DNA of 64,000 nucleotides from an uncultured Muribaculum sp. (GTDB lineage: Bacteria; Bacteroidota; Bacteroidia; Bacteroidales; Muribaculaceae). The position numbers were made by a program, and so were the translations under genes. A model generated the notes under the pieces. It made no database searches. It saw only the letters and a list, made by a program, of their open reading frames with translations, and was not told the origin of the DNA. The stretch covers positions 1 to 64,000 of the forward strand of contig CAJUMZ010000001.1 of assembly GCA_910587665.1 (NCBI GenBank), read 5' to 3'. This document shows positions 60,346-64,000 of the stretch, in pieces (positions within the stretch are counted from its first letter, which is position 1; every line of letters begins with the position of its first letter).

Positions 60346-60374
60346 TGCTTCTATCACAATCTTGAACAATATGG

Positions 60375-60412
60375 AAGAGCGCCTCCGCCACGACGTGAGT
60401 GCGCTCTTTTAT
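60375..60412 (+). terminator. Intrinsic terminator after the DUF349 gene
   Basis: Stem AAGAGCGC/GCGCTCTT (60375-60382 with 60401-60408) followed by TTATT; the last Ts of the stem add to the U tract. It lies about 30 bp past the stop at 60345. Confidence 0.75.
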
Positions 60413-60443
60413 TCGACAACAATTGAATCTATATACAGTTTAA

Positions 60444-61829
60444 GTGTTAAGGAAAGGGAAATACGGCAAATATCTGCATATCATCGAAAGCCTTCTCGGC
60501 TTCGCAGTGGTAAACCTTGCATTTCTAATTGCCACGCTTTCTGACAAGGAAGTGCTTGGCTTCAGATGGAAAGTGACACTGCTCATAGTAAACATATGTT
60601 ACCTGCCGGTAGTGTTATACCGTTCACGCTATCCGCAGGGAAGAGCCTTGCACCTCGACATAATCGCAAAAAATGCAATTGCCGCCGTAGGAATACATGC
60701 ACTGTTTTTCTTCTCAATATTGGCATTCCTGAATTCCTGGGTCGACAACATGTCGTTCTACCTGTGGTTTTACGGGATGCTCGTCATACTCCTGCCCCTT
60801 GGATGGACAGTAACGCGCCTGTCGCTAAAACACTTCCGCCGCAACGGCATAAATTCGGCAAATGCCGTGATAATCGGGACCGGGGAAAATGCCACGCGGT
60901 TGCGCGATGCCATGTGTTCCGATCCCGGATACGGTTATCGGTTCCTCGGCTTTTTTGACAACGACACGACCAATGCCGAGGCTCTCGGCAACGATTACCG
61001 AGGGTCAATCGACGACCTTGAACAGTTCATGAACACCGAGCCTGTCAACGAGGTATACTTCACCCTTTCGGGCGAAGATCACGAGACACTGCGCCGATGT
61101 GTCGGATACGCCGACAACCATGTAGCCCAGTTCTATTACGTCCCACAGCTGAATCAATATATCAGCCGCGTCAGCGAGCTTTCCAACATCGGCAAAGTTC
61201 CAATCCTCAACATCAGGGAAAATCCCCTCAAACGTATATCCAACCGCTATCTGAAACGCGGCTTTGATGTGGTTTTCTCCTCCGTTTTTCTGCTGCTGTC
61301 ACCCATCGTGTTCATTCCTATTGCCTTAGCGATAAAACTTACCTCGCCCGGACCGGTATTTTTCAAGCAGAAACGCACCGGTTACCTTGGAAAAGACTTC
61401 AATTGCTTCAAGTTCCGCACTATGCAGGTCAACAAGGCAAGCGATACCCAGCAGGCCGTGCGTCAGGATCCGCGAGTGACCCCGGTTGGAAAATTTCTCC
61501 GCCGCACAAGCCTTGACGAACTGCCTCAGTTTATCAACGTATGGCTCGGCGACATGTCGGTAGTCGGACCGAGGCCTCATATGATAAAGCATACCGACGA
61601 CTACAGCAAGCTGATAGACAAGTATATGCTCCGCCATCTCATCAAGCCCGGCATCACCGGCTGGGCGCAGATCAACGGCTTCAGGGGACAGACAGAAGAA
61701 CTGTGGCAGATGGAAAAGCGCGTGGAACATGACGTTTGGTATATCGAACACTGGAATTTCTTCCTTGACATAAAGATTATAATACTTACCGTGATCGACA
61801 TGTTTCGCGGTGATGACAACGCATTCTGA
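60444..61829 (+). CDS. Polyprenyl-phosphate hexose-1-phosphate transferase (exopolysaccharide initiation)
   Basis: 461 residues with a GTG start. Four N-terminal membrane helices, then a CoA-binding-like domain (NAVIIGTGENATRLRDAM, about 140-235), a further helix, and the C-terminal bacterial sugar transferase domain (KRGFDVVFSSVFLLLSPI, GPVFFKQKRTGYLGKDFNCFKFRTM, RRTSLDELPQFINVWLGDMSVVGPRPH, PGITGWAQINGFRG). This WcaJ/PssY-like enzyme loads the first sugar phosphate on undecaprenyl phosphate for capsule or exopolysaccharide. No other glycan biosynthesis genes are nearby. A start further in is possible. Confidence 0.93.
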   Translation: MLRKGKYGKYLHIIESLLGFAVVNLAFLIATLSDKEVLGFRWKVTLLIVNICYLPVVLYRSRYPQGRALHLDIIAKNAIAAVGIHALFFFSILAFLNSWVDNMSFYLWFYGMLVILLPLGWTVTRLSLKHFRRNGINSANAVIIGTGENATRLRDAMCSDPGYGYRFLGFFDNDTTNAEALGNDYRGSIDDLEQFMNTEPVNEVYFTLSGEDHETLRRCVGYADNHVAQFYYVPQLNQYISRVSELSNIGKVPILNIRENPLKRISNRYLKRGFDVVFSSVFLLLSPIVFIPIALAIKLTSPGPVFFKQKRTGYLGKDFNCFKFRTMQVNKASDTQQAVRQDPRVTPVGKFLRRTSLDELPQFINVWLGDMSVVGPRPHMIKHTDDYSKLIDKYMLRHLIKPGITGWAQINGFRGQTEELWQMEKRVEHDVWYIEHWNFFLDIKIIILTVIDMFRGDDNAF

Positions 61830-61838
61830 TAAATATCC

Positions 61839-63644
61839 ATGCCAAAACCCGATATCGAACTACAGGCAAAAGCCCTGCTTAAACGCTTTTACGGTTATCA
61901 TGATTTCCGTAAAGGGCAGCTCGATATTATAAAGTCGGTGATGTCGGGGCGTGACACGCTTGTACTGATGCCCACCGGTGGAGGCAAATCGATATGCTAT
62001 CAGATACCTGCTATGCTCGGCGAGGGCTGCACCATCGTAATCTCGCCGCTCATATCCCTGATGAAGGATCAGGTGAGCGGACTGAACGCCAACGGCATAC
62101 CTGCCGCAGCGATCAACAGCGGCTTTTCGGAAATCGACAATCAGAACGCCCTCCGCGAAGCGATGCGCGGCAGGATAAAGCTCCTGTACATGTCGCCTGA
62201 ACGCCTGATGTTTGAAATGGAGCATGTGGATTTCCGCGGATGGGTCGACATGTTTGCCGTCAACGAGGCACATTGCATATCACAGTGGGGACACGATTTC
62301 CGCCCCGAATACGCCGGGCTCGGATTGATAAAGCAGCGCCTCGGCAAAATCCCGGTAATGGCACTTACCGCCACAGCCGACAAGCTGACCCGTGACGACA
62401 TATCACGCCAGCTTTCGCTCGCCGACCCGTTTGTCTACATATCATCATTTGACCGCCCGAATCTATCACTGAAGGTGATACCTTCCCCGACAAAGAGCAA
62501 GAAGGCGGCATATATCGCGCGGCTAATCGACCGTTATCCCGACGACTCGGGAATCGTCTATACGCTCAGCCGCAAAGGGGCGGAATCCATAAACGCGGAA
62601 CTGTCAATCAGAGGCTACAAGACAACCGTCTACCACGCGGGTCTGTCGGCAGCCGAACGTGACCGTGCCCAAGAGCAGTTTATCAACGGCGAGGTACAGG
62701 TGGTATGTGCCACCGTAGCCTTTGGCATGGGAATAGACAAAAGCAACATCCGATGGGTTGTGCATTCCAATATGCCCCGCAATCTTGAAAGCTATTATCA
62801 GGAGATCGGAAGAGCCGGCAGAGACGGCATGAAAGCTGAGACCACCCTCTTTTATTCCTACGCCGACGTGGTGACACTTCAGGGCTTCATCAATGAATCA
62901 GGACAGCAGGAGATTAACTCCGAGAAGCTGAAACGCATGGTGGAGTATTGCGAAAGCCCGGTATGCCGCCGACGCGTGTTGCTCAGCTACTTCAACGAAA
63001 TACTCGACCATGACTGCCATAACTGCGACGTCTGCTTGTCGCCGCCTGAGCGCTTCGACGGCACCATGGAGGCACAGATGGCATTGAGCGCAATTATCCG
63101 CGCAGGGGAAAAGATCGGAATACAGATGCTCATCGATATACTCCGAGGATCGGCGCGTGCCGAACTGATAAGCCTCGGATATGACAAGATAAAAACCTAT
63201 GGCGTAGGCAGGATGATACCCTATCCGGAATGGAGAGATTACATCTCGCAGCTAATCCAGCTTGGAGCGATCGACATAGCCTACGACCAGTCAAACAGGC
63301 TCAAGGTCACAGGTTACGGACACCGTATATTGAAAGGAGATGTCAATGTCATGCTCGCGCGCCATCAGAAGGATCATAGCGAGAAAAAGTCCGGGGCAGC
63401 AAAGAAAACATCACCGGTCAATCCTGCCGAGCGTCTGTTCAGCGAGCTCAAGTCTCTAAGAAAAGAAATTGCCACGCGCGAGGGCATACCGCCCTACCTT
63501 GTGTTCACCGACAAGACGCTGATGGATATGGTGCGCCGTCGCCCCCTCACCATGAACGAGTTTATGCGTGTGGAAGGAGTCGGAGAGAGAAAGTGTGTAA
63601 AATACTGGTCGCCGTTCACGACATTGATAAGCAAATTCATCTGA
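61839..63644 (+). CDS. recQ: RecQ-family DNA helicase with NEAH motif II
   Basis: 601 residues. 3'-5' DNA helicase with motif I TGGGKS (about 46-51), motif II VNEAHCISQWGHDFRPEY (141-158), motif III ALTATAD, motif V VATVAFGMGIDKSNIRWVVH-type, motif VI QEIGRAGRDG, a zinc-binding RQC segment (CESPVCRRR and DCHNCDVC) and a C-terminal HRDC domain (about 535-601). The Walker B aspartate, normally DEAH, is Asn142 (codon AAC at 62262), a one-base difference from Asp. All other motifs look intact. It follows the sugar transferase by 9 bp. Confidence 0.93.
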   Translation: MPKPDIELQAKALLKRFYGYHDFRKGQLDIIKSVMSGRDTLVLMPTGGGKSICYQIPAMLGEGCTIVISPLISLMKDQVSGLNANGIPAAAINSGFSEIDNQNALREAMRGRIKLLYMSPERLMFEMEHVDFRGWVDMFAVNEAHCISQWGHDFRPEYAGLGLIKQRLGKIPVMALTATADKLTRDDISRQLSLADPFVYISSFDRPNLSLKVIPSPTKSKKAAYIARLIDRYPDDSGIVYTLSRKGAESINAELSIRGYKTTVYHAGLSAAERDRAQEQFINGEVQVVCATVAFGMGIDKSNIRWVVHSNMPRNLESYYQEIGRAGRDGMKAETTLFYSYADVVTLQGFINESGQQEINSEKLKRMVEYCESPVCRRRVLLSYFNEILDHDCHNCDVCLSPPERFDGTMEAQMALSAIIRAGEKIGIQMLIDILRGSARAELISLGYDKIKTYGVGRMIPYPEWRDYISQLIQLGAIDIAYDQSNRLKVTGYGHRILKGDVNVMLARHQKDHSEKKSGAAKKTSPVNPAERLFSELKSLRKEIATREGIPPYLVFTDKTLMDMVRRRPLTMNEFMRVEGVGERKCVKYWSPFTTLISKFI

Positions 63645-63648
63645 CGCC

Positions 63649-64000
63649 ATGCCACATCCTGTCGACGTACTCCGCAAGATTTTCAATCTGTCGCCCGAGC
63701 TGATTGAAAAGCTCCGTATAGTGATGCAGGAGAAGCATATGCCCAAAGGGGCAACAATCGACGGCAACAAAAATGTCCAGCAACATTCATATTACATAAT
63801 GCGAGGCGCCGCACGTGCCTACTACACAAAAGACGGCAAAGAACACACCATGTCATTTGCCTTCGACGACGAATACCTGATGACCAACATAGTGCTGAAC
63901 TCCGTCGATATACCGCTGTCGATCAAGTTCATGGAAGATTCCGATGTAATCTGCATCCCGGTAAGATCGTTTAGTGTCGAGATGAAGAAAAAAGCCAACG
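63649..64000 (+). CDS. Crp/Fnr-type regulator, truncated by the window end
   Basis: The first 117 codons from ATG at 63649, open to the window edge. The sequence has a cyclic-nucleotide-binding beta-barrel pattern: MPKGATIDGNKNVQQHSYYIMRGAARAYYTKDGKEHTMSFAFDDEYLM. This is typical of Bacteroidetes Crp-like regulators whose ligand is unknown. The DNA-binding end is not in the window. It starts 4 bp after the recQ stop and is probably cotranscribed. Confidence 0.75.
   Translation, partial: MPHPVDVLRKIFNLSPELIEKLRIVMQEKHMPKGATIDGNKNVQQHSYYIMRGAARAYYTKDGKEHTMSFAFDDEYLMTNIVLNSVDIPLSIKFMEDSDVICIPVRSFSVEMKKKAN

Noticed and set aside
60329..60544. A 71-codon frame overlapping the DUF349 end and the sugar transferase start
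   Set aside because: It spans a terminator and the start of a clearly real gene in another frame, with no supporting features.

Overview
The window looks like a Bacteroidales chromosome, and I infer Muribaculaceae or a near relative. The reasons are a SusC/SusD polysaccharide-utilisation locus (PUL), repeated promoters of the Bacteroidales type (TTTG or TTG, 19-21 bp, then TAnnTTTG), DUF3244-type secreted proteins, SpII lipoproteins with acidic tails after the cysteine, and near absence of Shine-Dalgarno sites. Nothing in the window fixes the species.

Layout. 1-0.4 kb: a partial tRNA-Tyr and a tRNA-Thr on the minus strand. 0.4-4 kb: Xaa-Pro aminopeptidase, gamma carbonic anhydrase, trpS. 4-5.1 kb: an Abi_2/AbiF HEPN protein behind a short, hairpin-ended RNA with its own consensus promoter, the pair lying between two imperfect 44-bp direct repeats. 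5.1-15 kb: secreted proteins, an inositol-phosphatase-family enzyme, an Lrp regulator, an acetyltransferase, a metal ABC transporter lacking a permease gene, a DMT exporter, a CPA2 antiporter, MgtC and a coiled-coil protein. 15.1-21.1 kb: an accessory region with small membrane proteins, two paralogous lipoproteins, a subtilase lipoprotein, a DUF3244 protein and a divergent TPR/HTH membrane regulator. 21.2-25.7 kb: a HerA-like ATPase, an overlapping pair of unrecognised genes (51 and 183 aa), a candidate structured small RNA, and a periplasmic isochorismatase-fold hydrolase with a porin. 25.7-28.7 kb: tsf, rpsB, rpsI, rplM.

28.8-54.4 kb, all minus strand, is a complete beta-mannan/glucomannan PUL. 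An AraC regulator is followed by GH5, acetylesterase, GH5_7 mannanase, CE7 esterase, SusC, SusD, two surface glycan-binding proteins, a GH26 mannanase, GH94 phosphorylase, a second GH26, GH130 mannosylglucose phosphorylase, a GPH sugar transporter, an AGE-family 2-epimerase and mannose-6-phosphate isomerase. The implied route is: deacetylation and endo-cleavage at the surface, import by SusCD, trimming to disaccharides, inner-membrane uptake, epimerisation of mannobiose to mannosylglucose, phosphorolysis, and entry into glycolysis through fructose 6-phosphate. No alpha-galactosidase is present, which points to acetylated glucomannan rather than galactomannan.

54.5-64 kb is mostly housekeeping: DUF308 membrane protein, cytidylate-kinase-like protein, cyclophilin lipoprotein, M16 protease, DUF349 protein, polyprenyl-phosphate sugar transferase, a RecQ helicase whose Walker B Asp is Asn, and the start of a Crp/Fnr-type regulator.

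Most worth a second look: the AbiF/RNA module and its flanking repeats; the 51/183-aa pair; the structured RNA at 23.6-23.8 kb; the subtilase with adjacent lipoprotein and duplicated relative; the GH26 with a surface-binding-type module inserted inside its catalytic domain; and the NEAH RecQ.
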